Origin: Tabrizicola thermarum
GTDB taxonomy: Bacteria > Pseudomonadota > Alphaproteobacteria > Rhodobacterales > Rhodobacteraceae
Assembly: GCF_003574395.1 (NCBI RefSeq)
Contig: NZ_QMJY01000079.1
Span: 78,358-142,357 of the forward strand
DNA: 64,000 bases
Direction of reading: 5' to 3'
Shown here: piece after piece, positions 53,604 through 61,425 of the stretch
Position numbering within the stretch: the first letter of the stretch is position 1
Layout of the letters: every line of letters starts with the position of its first letter
Made by a program: the position numbers and the translations under genes
Notes under the pieces: model-generated
The model's database searches: none
What the model saw: the letters and a program-made list of their open reading frames with translations, nothing else
What the model was told of the DNA's origin: nothing

Positions 53604-54607
53604 CCGACCTCTCCCCCGACGCCGGCCAGCACATGGCGCGCGAAATCACGCAAGCCCCCAAGGTCTTCGCCGAAGCCGTCGCGCAACCCGTCACCCTGCC
53701 CGACCTCACCCATCTCCGCGCGATCTACACCGTCGCCCGCGGCTCGTCGGATGCCGCCGCCAACATCCTCGCCTACGAACTGATGCGGGAAACCCGCCTC
53801 CCCGTCACCTCGCTCCCCCCTTCGATCTTCTCGCTGGGCGAGGGCGTCCGCCTCACCGACTCCGCCGTCCTCGTCGTCAGCCAGTCCGGCGCCTCCCCCG
53901 ACCTCGTCCGCTCCGCCCAGGGCGCAAAGGCGATGGGCGCGACCGTCCTTGCCCTGACCAACGCCCCAGGCAGCCCGGTCGAAGCGGCCGCAAACCTCAC
54001 ACTCGGCATCAACGCAGGCCCGGAACTCGCTGTTCCAGCGACCAAATCCGTTGTCGGCGCCATCGGTGCAGGCATGGCCCTCCTCTCCGCCCTCGCCCCC
54101 AGCTACGCCCCCCGCGCGCAGGCCTCGGCCGCCACCATCGCCACCCTCAAGGGCAAGAACCTCCCCCAGCAGAAAGCCCTTCTCGCCGCCCTCCTCCGCG
54201 CCAGCCACGTCTATGTCATCGGCCGCGACACCGGCTTCGGCGCGGCTCAGGAACTCGCCCTCAAACTCAAGGAATGCTGTGCCCTCCACGCCGAGGCCTA
54301 CTCCTCCTCCGAGGTCCTCCACGGCCCCCTGCAACTGGTCACCAACCCCCTCCTGATCCTGATCCTCGACACCGAACAGGCGGACGTCCAACCCAGCCTC
54401 GACACAGCCGAGGCCCGCTTCAAGGCGGCGGGAGGCACCGTCTTCCGCCTCCGCCCTTCCGACGCGGGCGCCACCACCCTCACGCCCGCCGCCGCCGCCG
54501 CCGCGCTCCTCATCCTCACCTACCCCCTCGCCCTGCAAACCGCCCTCGCCCTCGGCCACGACCCCGACCGCCCCGCCACCCTCTCCAAGGTCACGCAGAC
54601 AAGATGA
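53600..54607 (+). CDS. SIS-domain protein, GlmS-like isomerase/deaminase (NagB-II type)
   Basis: 335 residues corresponding to the double-SIS isomerase half of GlmS without the glutaminase domain. N-terminal HMAREITQAPKVFAEAV matches the linker helix of GlmS; first SIS with ARGSSDAAANI and VVSQSGASPDLVRSAQGA, then VPATKSVVGAIGAG and LHAEAYSSSEVLHGPL (catalytic Glu and His region). Such proteins act as glucosamine-6-phosphate deaminases (NagB-II), turning GlcN-6-P to fructose-6-P and ammonia. That fits between NagA and central metabolism here. Confidence 0.85.
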   Translation: MTDLSPDAGQHMAREITQAPKVFAEAVAQPVTLPDLTHLRAIYTVARGSSDAAANILAYELMRETRLPVTSLPPSIFSLGEGVRLTDSAVLVVSQSGASPDLVRSAQGAKAMGATVLALTNAPGSPVEAAANLTLGINAGPELAVPATKSVVGAIGAGMALLSALAPSYAPRAQASAATIATLKGKNLPQQKALLAALLRASHVYVIGRDTGFGAAQELALKLKECCALHAEAYSSSEVLHGPLQLVTNPLLILILDTEQADVQPSLDTAEARFKAAGGTVFRLRPSDAGATTLTPAAAAAALLILTYPLALQTALALGHDPDRPATLSKVTQTR

Positions 54608-54621
54608 CCCCCCCACTCCCC

Positions 54622-54720
54622 CCTTGCTCTTTTCCCCAAATACTCCCGCCGGAGGCACCCCCGAGCCGGTTGGCCGCAGGCCAGAGGCGAGACAAAAGGC
54701 TTGCGCCGCAGGCGCTCGAT
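54622..54720 (+). repeat. Intergenic mosaic repeat, copy 6
   Basis: CTTGCTCTTTTCCCCAAATA then CTCCCGCCGGAGGCACC, GAGCCGGTTGGCCGCAGGCC, AGGCGAGACAAAAGGCTTGC and GCGCCGCAGGCGCTCGAT. It starts 14 bases after the SIS gene stop, within the operon. Behind it lies a further hairpin of CCTCCCC/GGGGAGG type near 54791-54815. Confidence 0.85.
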
Positions 54721-54851
54721 TTCAAAGCCGCCCGCAGCCAGACGCCCTCCGGCCTCCCGCACCTCACGAGGCCAGCCCCGGGCGCCTCCCCTCCCCCCCG
54801 TGGGGAGGGGCCGGGGGTGGGGGGCACCCCGCCAGACGAGGAAGCACCGCA

Positions 54852-55910
54852 ATGACCGACCTCACCCGCCACGCCACCTTCCGCGAAATCCTCGCCCAGC
54901 CCGCAATCTGGTCCGCCTGGGGCACGGCACTCCCCGTGACCGACCTCAGCGCCTGGATCAGCGGGACCGGCGCGCAGGAGGTCTGGTTCTGCGGCGCCGG
55001 AACCTCCGCCTATATCGGCGACATCCTCGCTGCGGGTCTCGAGGGCCAACCCGGCCCCCGCTTCCGCTCCGTCCCCACCACCGACATCGTCGCCCGCCCC
55101 CACGCCTACCTGCGTGGCAGCCCGAAACTCATCGTCAGCTTCGGCCGCTCCGGCAATTCCGCCGAATCCATCGGCCTCGTCGTCGCGCTGGACACCCTCG
55201 CCCCCACATGGCCGCGCCTCAACATCACCTGCAACGCCGCCTCTGCCCTTGGCCGCGACCCGAAAGCCCGCGTCATCACCCTTCCCGAAGCCACCCACGA
55301 CCGGGGCTTCGCGATGACCTCCAGCTTCTCCACCATGCTCCTCACCGCCGCCGCGATCTTCGACACCGGCCTGCCCGCCGACGGCACCGCCCGGCGCTTC
55401 GCCGCCCTCGCCGACGCGCTCGAAACCCTGCTCCCCAGCTTCACCGAAGCCGCAAGAACCGCCCGCCGCCCCGGGCGTGCCGTCTTCCTCGGCTCCGGCC
55501 CCCTCGCCTTCGCCGCCCGTGAAGCCGCGCTCAAGGTGATGGAACTGACAGCCGGTCAGACCCCGGCCCTCTGGGACTCGACCCTCGGCTTCCGCCACGG
55601 CCCGAAAAGCTTCACCGTCGGTGACACCGACCTCTGGCTCTTCCGCTCCGCCGACCCCCACACCCGCGCCTATGACGAGGACCTTCTGGCCGAGCTTCGC
55701 ACCCAGTTCCCGCAGTCCCGAGTCACCGCCCCCGAGATCCCGCAGCCCTTTGGCGACCTCTGGTCCGCCCCCCTCTATGTCGCCCTCGCCCAACTCCTCG
55801 CCGTCCACTGGTCTGACGCCCTTGGCCTGAACGTCGACGACCCCTTCGCCGGCCGGGGCACCCTCACCCGCGTCGTCTCGGGCGTGCGGCTGCACCCGGT
55901 GACGCCATGA
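54852..55910 (+). CDS. SIS-domain sugar isomerase/deaminase (AgaS-like)
   Basis: 352 residues, two SIS domains, similar to AgaS of GalNAc pathways: FREILAQPAIWSAW near the N-terminus, VWFCGAGTSAYIGDILAAGL, FGRSGNSAESIGLVVALD, AMTSSFSTMLLTAA and LWDSTLGFRHGPKSF. AgaS removes ammonia from galactosamine-6-P to give tagatose-6-P. Together with the preceding GlmS-like protein the operon has two amino-sugar-phosphate enzymes. Start at 54852; a 244-base gap with repeats precedes it and a GAGGAA lies upstream. Its end overlaps the ROK gene by 4 bases. Confidence 0.85.
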   Translation: MTDLTRHATFREILAQPAIWSAWGTALPVTDLSAWISGTGAQEVWFCGAGTSAYIGDILAAGLEGQPGPRFRSVPTTDIVARPHAYLRGSPKLIVSFGRSGNSAESIGLVVALDTLAPTWPRLNITCNAASALGRDPKARVITLPEATHDRGFAMTSSFSTMLLTAAAIFDTGLPADGTARRFAALADALETLLPSFTEAARTARRPGRAVFLGSGPLAFAAREAALKVMELTAGQTPALWDSTLGFRHGPKSFTVGDTDLWLFRSADPHTRAYDEDLLAELRTQFPQSRVTAPEIPQPFGDLWSAPLYVALAQLLAVHWSDALGLNVDDPFAGRGTLTRVVSGVRLHPVTP

Positions 55911-56824
55911 TCGCAGCCCCGATCGCCTCTGGCATCGACCTCGGCGGCACCAAGATCGAGGCGCAGGTCTTCGCCGCCGACTGGACCCTGTTGGCGCGTA
56001 ACCGCTGGCCCACGCCGAAGGACTACCCCGCCCTCGTCACGGCCATGGCCGAGGCGATCCGCTGGTGCGAAGCGCACGGCGAAGCCCCCATCGGCGTCTC
56101 TGCCGCCGGCCTCGTCAACCCGGCGACCGGCCTTGCCCTCACCTCGAACCTCCCCGCCACCGGCAAGCCCTTTCCCGCAGACATCGCCCAGGCCGCAGGC
56201 CGCAAGATCGCCTGGATCAACGACTGCCGCGCCCTCACCCTGTCCGAGGCCACCCTTGGCGCCGCAATGGGTGCCGATCCCGCCGTCGGCCTCATCCTCG
56301 GCTCCGGGGTCGCCGGCGGCGTCGTCACCGGCGGCCGTCTCCTCCCTTCCCCTGCTGCCACCGGGGGCGAGTTCGGCCACTTCCCCCTCGCCGCCGCGCC
56401 GATCACCGCCCACAACCTCCCCATCCTCTCCTGCGGCTGCGGCCGCGAAGGCTGCACCGAGACCTACCTCTCCGCCCCCGGCCTGTCCCGCATCGTCGCC
56501 CACCTCACCGGCGCGCAGCACAGCCCCGAAACCATCGTCGCCGACCGCGCCACCATCCCCGCCTTCGCCATGGCCTGGGAGATCTGGCTCGACCTCGCGA
56601 CCGGGTTCCTGATGACCCTCTGCCTCACCATCGACCCCCAGGTCATCGTCCTCGGCGGCGGCCTCTCCCGGGCCCCCGGCCTCACCGTGGACCTCACAAA
56701 CCGCCTGACACAGGCCACCCTGAAGGGCTTCCCGATCCCTTCGATCCGCCTCGCCGAAGGCGGCGACGCCTCTGGCGCCCGCGGCGCCGCCCTCCACGCC
56801 CTGAACGAGGCCAGCGATGCCTGA
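55907..56824 (+). CDS. ROK-family sugar kinase, probably N-acetylhexosamine kinase
   Basis: 305 residues. Phosphate loop SGIDLGGTKIEAQVF (residue about 8), GVSAAGLVNP, INDCRALTLSEATLGAA, and the ROK zinc motif EFGHFPL...CGCGREGCTETYLS (about residue 165-187), with a C-terminal VIVLGGGLS. ROK kinases of this type (NagK, AgaK) phosphorylate GlcNAc or GalNAc at C6 after ABC import, as needed here. Coupled to both neighbours by short overlaps. Confidence 0.88.
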   Translation: MIAAPIASGIDLGGTKIEAQVFAADWTLLARNRWPTPKDYPALVTAMAEAIRWCEAHGEAPIGVSAAGLVNPATGLALTSNLPATGKPFPADIAQAAGRKIAWINDCRALTLSEATLGAAMGADPAVGLILGSGVAGGVVTGGRLLPSPAATGGEFGHFPLAAAPITAHNLPILSCGCGREGCTETYLSAPGLSRIVAHLTGAQHSPETIVADRATIPAFAMAWEIWLDLATGFLMTLCLTIDPQVIVLGGGLSRAPGLTVDLTNRLTQATLKGFPIPSIRLAEGGDASGARGAALHALNEASDA

Positions 56825-58076
56825 CCTCCGCGCCATCATCGCCCGCAACCGCGCCGGAGAGGCCATCGCCATCCCCTCGGTCTGCACCGCCCACCCGGAC
56901 GCGCTCGAGGCCTCGCTCACCCTGGCCGAGACCCTCGACCAGCCCATCGTCATCGAGGCCACTTCGAACCAGGTCAACCAGGACGGCGGCTACACCGGCC
57001 TGAAGCCCGCCGATTTCATACGCTTCGTCAAGGAAATAGCCGCCAGATCTCATGTAACGCATGAACGCATCCTCTTCGGCGGCGACCACCTTGGCCCGCA
57101 AGCCTGGCGCAAGCTCCCCGCCGATCAGGCCATGGAAAAAGCCCACCGCATGGTCGCCGACTACGCCGCTGCGGGCTTCACCAAGCTCCACCTCGACTGC
57201 TCCGAAGGCTGCGCGGGCGAACCCGCCCAGCTTCCCGACGCAATCACTGCCACCCGCTCCGCCGCCCTCGCCGCGACCGCGCTGAAAAACGCCCCCGACC
57301 CCGGCAGACTCCTGTTCGTCATCGGCACCGAAGTCCCGCCCCCCGGCGGCGCCAGAGCCGACGACCACGGAGACATCCCCCCGACGACCCCCGATAGCGC
57401 AAAGGCCACCCTCGCCGCCCATGCCGACGCCTTCACCGCCGCCCACATCCCCCTCGACCTCATCGGTGGCCTCGTCGTCCAGCCCGGCGTCGAGTTCAGC
57501 CCGATGGAGGTCCACCACCTCCCCCTCGCCCGCGACCCCGGCCTCCGCGCCGCCCTGACGGACTGGCCGCAGACCTGCCTGGAGGCCCATTCCACCGACT
57601 ACCAGCACGCCGAAGCCTACCCCCGCCTCGCCGAACTCGGTTTCGCCTTCCAGAAGGTCGGCCCCGCCCTCACCTTCGCCTGGCGCGAGGCGCTCTACGC
57701 CCTCGACACCATCCGCGCGCAGACCGGCTGGGCCACCGGCCCCTCCCTCCCCGACAGGATGGAGGCGGTGATGCTCGCCGATCCCACCCACTGGCAGGCC
57801 CATGTCCACGGCCCCGACCAGCGCCTGCAACGCCACTTCGGCCTGGCCGACCGCATCCGCTACTATTGGCCCGCCCCGCAGGCGCAGGAAGCCGTCCGGC
57901 GCCTGCTGACCGACCTTGCCGACAAACGCCTCCCCGACCCGCTCCTTTCCGCGCATTTCCGCGCCGACGAGATTGCCAGCGCCCGAGCCAGCCACTATCC
58001 CCTGCCCCGCGCGCTGGCGCTCGCCCGGGTGCAAACCGCGCTGCGCCCCTATTTCTTCACGGGACCAAGGACATGA
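56817..58076 (+). CDS. GatZ/KbaZ-like tagatose-bisphosphate aldolase non-catalytic subunit
   Basis: 419 residues of the GatZ/KbaZ (AgaZ) family: IPSVCTAHPDALEASLTLAE, VIEATSNQVNQDGGYTGLKP, HERILFGGDHLGPQAW and FTKLHLDCSEGCAGE. These subunits stabilise and activate the class II aldolase GatY/KbaY that splits tagatose-1,6-bisphosphate. No GatY/KbaY, nor a tagatose-6-P kinase, is in the window, so the partner must lie elsewhere or the protein acts differently. It overlaps the ROK gene by 8 bases and nagA by 4. Length agrees with the family (about 420). Confidence 0.88.
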   Translation: MPDLRAIIARNRAGEAIAIPSVCTAHPDALEASLTLAETLDQPIVIEATSNQVNQDGGYTGLKPADFIRFVKEIAARSHVTHERILFGGDHLGPQAWRKLPADQAMEKAHRMVADYAAAGFTKLHLDCSEGCAGEPAQLPDAITATRSAALAATALKNAPDPGRLLFVIGTEVPPPGGARADDHGDIPPTTPDSAKATLAAHADAFTAAHIPLDLIGGLVVQPGVEFSPMEVHHLPLARDPGLRAALTDWPQTCLEAHSTDYQHAEAYPRLAELGFAFQKVGPALTFAWREALYALDTIRAQTGWATGPSLPDRMEAVMLADPTHWQAHVHGPDQRLQRHFGLADRIRYYWPAPQAQEAVRRLLTDLADKRLPDPLLSAHFRADEIASARASHYPLPRALALARVQTALRPYFFTGPRT

Positions 58077-59224
58077 GCGCCAAACCCGACCTCTGGCTGA
58101 TCCCCGACGCGATCTTCGACGGCCAGTCCTTGCGCCCCGGCGCGGCCCTCGCCATCGCGGGCAACCGCAGCCTGCACATCGGCACGCCCCCCGCCGATGC
58201 CCCCACGCGCCGCGTGAGCGGAATCCTCACGCCCGGCTTCCTCGATCTCCAGGTCAACGGTGGCGGCGACGCGCTGCTGAACAACGACCCGTCGCCGCAG
58301 GCGCTGCACACCATGGCCGCCGCGCACCGCCGCTTCGGCACCGTCGGCATCCTGCCCACCGTCATCACCGACGCGCCAGAGGTCCTCGCCCGCGCGGTCG
58401 AGGCCACCCTTGCCGCCCATGCCGAACCCAACCCCGACCGCAGCCTCCTCGGCCTGCACATCGAGGGCCCGCACCTCTCGATCCCGCGCCGGGGCACCCA
58501 TGCCGCCGACTACATCCGCCCCTTCGACGCGACGACACTCTCCCATGTCCGGCGCCTGCGGGCCGCCGACATCTTCGTCAAGATCACCGTCGCACCGGAA
58601 AGCACCACCCCGCAGGACGTGGCCCGCCTCGCGGCTCTCGGTGCGATCGTCTCCATCGGCCATTCCGATGCCACCGCCGAGGACGTGCGCGCCCTCCTCG
58701 ACGCGGGCGCCAGCTGTTTCACCCATCTCTTCAACGCCATGTCGCCGATGCTGAACCGCGCCCCTGGCGTGACCGGGGCCTGCATCAACTCCACCGCCTA
58801 CGCGGGCATCATCTGCGACGGCATCCATGTCGCCGACGAGATGGTGGGCCTCGCCATCCGCGCGCGCCCCGTTCCCGGCCGGATGTTCCTTGTCTCCGAC
58901 GCCATGTGCACCGTCGGCGGCTCCGACCATTTCCGCCTCTACGGCCGGGACATCTGGCTGAAGGACGGCCGCCTCGTGAACGCCGAAGGCTCGCTCGCCG
59001 GCGCGCATGTGACCATGGCCGAGGGCCTGCGCCGCCTCATCACCGTGGTCGGCACCGCGCCCGAAACCGCGCTCGACATGGCCGTATCGGCCCCCGCCCG
59101 GCTGCTGAACCGCCGAGACCTCGCCACACCCGAAAACCGAGACCTGGCCGACCTCCTCCTCCTCGACGCAGACTGGCGCCTCTCCGGCACCCTGGCCGAG
59201 GCCCTCGCCTCCCAGCCGGCCTGA
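58073..59224 (+). CDS. nagA: N-acetylglucosamine-6-phosphate deacetylase
   Basis: 383-residue amidohydrolase removing the acetyl group from GlcNAc-6-P (or GalNAc-6-P, AgaA). Metal and catalytic residues in place: LHIEGPHLS (Glu about 130), SIGHSDATAED (His about 195), THLFNAMSPML (His about 216) and the catalytic Asp in FLVSDAMCTVGG (about 276). N-terminal beta part LTPGFLDLQVNGGG. ATG overlaps the stop of the GatZ-like gene. Last gene of the operon, followed by repeat copy 7. Confidence 0.93.
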   Translation: MSAKPDLWLIPDAIFDGQSLRPGAALAIAGNRSLHIGTPPADAPTRRVSGILTPGFLDLQVNGGGDALLNNDPSPQALHTMAAAHRRFGTVGILPTVITDAPEVLARAVEATLAAHAEPNPDRSLLGLHIEGPHLSIPRRGTHAADYIRPFDATTLSHVRRLRAADIFVKITVAPESTTPQDVARLAALGAIVSIGHSDATAEDVRALLDAGASCFTHLFNAMSPMLNRAPGVTGACINSTAYAGIICDGIHVADEMVGLAIRARPVPGRMFLVSDAMCTVGGSDHFRLYGRDIWLKDGRLVNAEGSLAGAHVTMAEGLRRLITVVGTAPETALDMAVSAPARLLNRRDLATPENRDLADLLLLDADWRLSGTLAEALASQPA

Positions 59225-59235
59225 CCTCCACGCAA

Positions 59236-59343
59236 CCTGCTCTTTTCGCAAATACTCCGGGGGTTTGGGGGCAGCGCCCCCATCAGCCGAGGAGGAGGCG
59301 AAGCCCGACGACGAGACAAAGGCCGCGCGCGCCAGCGCTCAAT
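59236..59343 (+). repeat. Intergenic mosaic repeat, copy 7
   Basis: CCTGCTCTTTTCGCAAATA then CTCCGGGGGTTT, hairpin GGGGGCAGCGCCCCC, GAGGAGGAGGCGAAGCCCGA, CGACGAGACAAAGGC and AGCGCTCAAT. Begins 11 bases after the nagA stop; with copies 3 and 8 it forms the long-hairpin subtype. Confidence 0.85.
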
Positions 59344-59356
59344 CTGAAACCCGCCC

Positions 59357-59833
59357 CTAAGGCCCGTAGACCGTCACCTGCGGCAACTCCGTCAGGCTCA
59401 GCCCCAGCGCCTGGAACGCCGCGAGCGACAAGAGCGCCCCGCCCGTGCCGGGCCGCAACTCCACCGCCAGGGACTTGCCAGCCGCCGTCACGATGCGGCC
59501 CTGCGCCTTCTCCGTCACCAGCGCCGAGGACAGCCAGATCCCCTGCTCGGCCGGCGGCCCCAGAGCGACCACCACCTTCCCCAACTCCCGCTCGCCCCCC
59601 TTGGCCGGGGCGGCCAGCGCCGCCGCCTTCTCGGCCGCCGTGGTCTTGTCCAGCGCCTCGGCACTCACCGCCCGCGCGCCCAGGGTCGTGGTCGCCACCG
59701 CAGGGGCGAACTCCGTCGCCGGCGCGGGCTCGGCCGGGCCGGTGATCGACCTCGGCCCGCCCGCCTGTTTCTCGAACAGGGCACAACCCGACAGGGCCAG
59801 GGCAAGCACGGGGATCAGAACAAGCTGTTTCAT
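59357..59833 (-). CDS. Putative lipoprotein of unknown function
   Basis: 158 residues. [17 protein letters not shown] is a lipoprotein signal with lipobox L-S-G-C. Then a low-complexity Ala/Thr/Glu region and a beta-rich C-terminal part ([48 protein letters not shown]). No family recognised. Start at 59833 begins the signal directly. It diverges from moaA across an 86-base gap containing a perfect 16-base palindrome that may control either gene. Confidence 0.72.
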   Translation of the reverse strand: MKQLVLIPVLALALSGCALFEKQAGGPRSITGPAEPAPATEFAPAVATTTLGARAVSAEALDKTTAAEKAAALAAPAKGGERELGKVVVALGPPAEQGIWLSSALVTEKAQGRIVTAAGKSLAVELRPGTGGALLSLAAFQALGLSLTELPQVTVYGP

Positions 59834-59884
59834 GCCCGTCAGCCTATCCCGCCGCCCGCCGCCCCGCAATCGTCGCTCTCGGAC

Positions 59885-59913
59885 TTGTGCGAAGCTTCGC
59901 ACCCGCCTACGCT
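59885..59913 (+). promoter_or_regulatory. Candidate moaA promoter (leaderless) with palindrome in spacer
   Basis: TTGTGC (59885-59890), 17 bases, TACGCT (59908-59913), with the ATG 6 bases later, so a leaderless transcript is predicted. A perfect 16-base palindrome GTGCGAAG-CTTCGCAC (59887-59902) overlaps the -35 box and most of the spacer, where a bound repressor would block polymerase. Confidence 0.5.
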
Positions 59914-59919
59914 GTGCCC

Positions 59920-60921
59920 ATGACGCCGCTCATCGACCCCTTCGCCCGCGCGATCAGCTACCTGCGCGTCTCGGTCACCGACCGCTGCGATTTCCGCTGC
60001 ACCTACTGCATGTCGGAACACATGACCTTCCTGCCCAAGGCCGACCTCCTCAGCCTCGAGGAACTCGACCGGCTCTGCTCCACCTTCGTCCGCATGGGCG
60101 TGCGGAAACTGCGCATCACCGGGGGCGAGCCGCTGGTGCGCAAGGGCATCCTGACCTTCTTCCAGGCGATGTCCCGCCACCTCGCCACCGGCGCGCTCAA
60201 GGAACTGACGCTGACCACCAACGGCAGCCAGCTGGCGAAATTCGCCCGACCGCTGGCCGACCTCGGCGTCCGCCGGATCAACGTCAGCCTCGACACGCTC
60301 GACCCCGACAAGTTCGCCCGGATCACCCGCTGGGGCCGCCTGCCCCAGGTGCTGGAAGGAATCGAGGCCGCCAAGGCCGCAGGCCTGCGGGTCAAGATCA
60401 ACGCCGTCGCCCTGAAGGGCTTCAACGAGGACGAGCTCTTCCCCCTCCTCGACTGGTGCGCCGCCAACGACCATGACCTCACCTTCATCGAGGTCATGCC
60501 GATGGGCGAGGACATGTCCCCCCTCCGTCTCGACCAGTACTGGCCGCTGAAGGACCTGCGCGCGCGCCTCGCCGACCGCTACACCCTCACCGACCTGGCC
60601 GAGCGGACCGGCGGCCCCGCCCGCTACGTCCGCGTCGAGGAAACCGGCCAGAAGGTCGGCTTCATCACGCCGCTCACGCACAATTTCTGCGAAAGCTGCA
60701 ATCGCGTGCGGCTGACCTGCACCGGGGAACTCTACATGTGCCTCGGCCAGGAGGACATGGCCGACCTCCGCGCCCCCCTCCGCGCCAGCCCCGACGACTC
60801 GCAGCTGGAACAGGCCATCCGCGCCGCCATCGCCCGTAAGCCCAGGGGCCACGACTTCGACTATTCCCGCCAGAAGGTCGCAGGGCAAGTGACCCGCCAC
60901 ATGAGCCACACGGGCGGCTGA
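59920..60921 (+). CDS. moaA: GTP 3',8-cyclase (molybdenum cofactor biosynthesis protein A)
   Basis: 333-residue radical-SAM enzyme catalysing the first step of molybdopterin synthesis. N-terminal cluster C-x3-C-x2-C in [15 protein letters not shown] (Cys 23, 27, 30); [12 protein letters not shown]-terminal substrate cluster C-x2-C-x13-C in [12 protein letters not shown]...YMC; and the conserved Gly-Gly at the C-terminus (HTGG). Length normal. Start at 59920 by promoter position; 11 in-frame codons upstream lie in the palindrome. Followed by paired palindromes. Confidence 0.95.
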   Translation: MTPLIDPFARAISYLRVSVTDRCDFRCTYCMSEHMTFLPKADLLSLEELDRLCSTFVRMGVRKLRITGGEPLVRKGILTFFQAMSRHLATGALKELTLTTNGSQLAKFARPLADLGVRRINVSLDTLDPDKFARITRWGRLPQVLEGIEAAKAAGLRVKINAVALKGFNEDELFPLLDWCAANDHDLTFIEVMPMGEDMSPLRLDQYWPLKDLRARLADRYTLTDLAERTGGPARYVRVEETGQKVGFITPLTHNFCESCNRVRLTCTGELYMCLGQEDMADLRAPLRASPDDSQLEQAIRAAIARKPRGHDFDYSRQKVAGQVTRHMSHTGG

Positions 60922-60926
60922 GGGGC

Positions 60927-60972
60927 GCAAATCTTTTCGAAAAGATTTGCAAAATCCTTCGAAGGATTTTGC
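60927..60972. repeat. Paired TTCGAA-centred palindromes after moaA
   Basis: Two perfect 24-base palindromes that share two bases: 60927-60950 (arms GCAAATCTTTTC/GAAAAGATTTGC) and 60949-60972 (arms GCAAAATCCTTC/GAAGGATTTTGC). They sit between the convergent ends of moaA and hemP. Core sequences TTTTCGAAAA and CCTTCGAAGG are those of the element after glmS. Confidence 0.8.
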
Positions 60973-60992
60973 CCCGGCCCCATCGAATCGCC

Positions 60993-61151
60993 CTATTTCG
61001 TCAGGATCAGCTTCCCCGCCCGGGTGATCCGCAAGGAATAGACCTGCCCGTCCAGCACGATCCGCGCCAGCGAGCCGCCCTCGGTCAGGACCCGCGCGTC
61101 ATGCACCGGGGTCGCGTCCGTCGTCAGCCAGACATCCACCTGCGCGTTCAT
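60993..61151 (-). CDS. hemP: Hemin uptake protein HemP
   Basis: 52 residues matching the small HemP family: a variable N-terminus, then SLARIVLDGQVYSLRITRAG and KLILTK, the YxLRITRxGKLILTK-type end being diagnostic. HemP is linked to haem/iron acquisition, usually near or co-controlled with haem receptors. GGAGG lies 8 bases before the ATG at 61151, which overlaps the stop of the upstream 40-codon gene (ATGA). An iron-type operator precedes the pair. Confidence 0.85.
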   Translation of the reverse strand: MNAQVDVWLTTDATPVHDARVLTEGGSLARIVLDGQVYSLRITRAGKLILTK

Positions 61152-61270
61152 CGCCGATCCTCCAGCCGCGCGATCAGTGCCTCCAGGACCGGCCCCGGGA
61201 ACAACCCCGTCACCGCCCGGCTGAACAGATCCAGAAAACCGACCCCCCGGGCCGCATCATGTCGAGACAT
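61148..61270 (-). CDS. 40-residue protein upstream of hemP
   Basis: Short gene with an excellent ribosome-binding site (GGAGG, 8 bases before the ATG at 61270), coupled to hemP by an ATGA overlap. Product: MSRHDAARGVGFLDLFSRAV, TGLFPGPVLEALIARLEDRR; an amphipathic helical peptide with a hydrophobic FLDLFSRAVTGLF core. No family known to me. The context suggests iron-responsive expression together with HemP. Confidence 0.65.
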   Translation of the reverse strand: MSRHDAARGVGFLDLFSRAVTGLFPGPVLEALIARLEDRR

Positions 61271-61332
61271 GGGAAACCTCCGCCAAGTTGACTGACACCG
61301 GGCGCGCCCCGACCGGGCTGGCTGGGCTTACA

Positions 61333-61360
61333 GCTATATCCTGACTAAATCACTCACCAA
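61333..61360 (-). promoter_or_regulatory. Promoter with iron-type operator for the hemP pair
   Basis: Minus-strand TTGGTG (61355-61360), 16 bases, TATAGC (61333-61338). The spacer contains TGAGTGATTTAGTCA (61342-61356), with TGA/TCA ends, which resembles the Iron-Rhodo-box/IscR-type sites of Rhodobacteraceae as I remember them. Binding is inferred. Confidence 0.45.
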
Positions 61361-61425
61361 TGTCAACGCACATTCCGCTGGTCCCCGGCGCGGCAACGGC
61401 TATCCTGCGGCCCGGACCCAGACCC

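Noticed and set aside
53490..54851. Transposon ends suggested by the repeat copies in the operon
   Set aside because: No transposase, no target-site duplications visible, and copies lie at gene ends in one orientation; fits a REP-like intergenic family better.
59283..59786. Frames ending LCLVVGLRLLLG and frames starting MSRRRASPPPR around the mosaic repeats
   Set aside because: They are translations of the repeat itself and recur at 58939-59319, 62994-63848 and 63716-63943; not conserved proteins.
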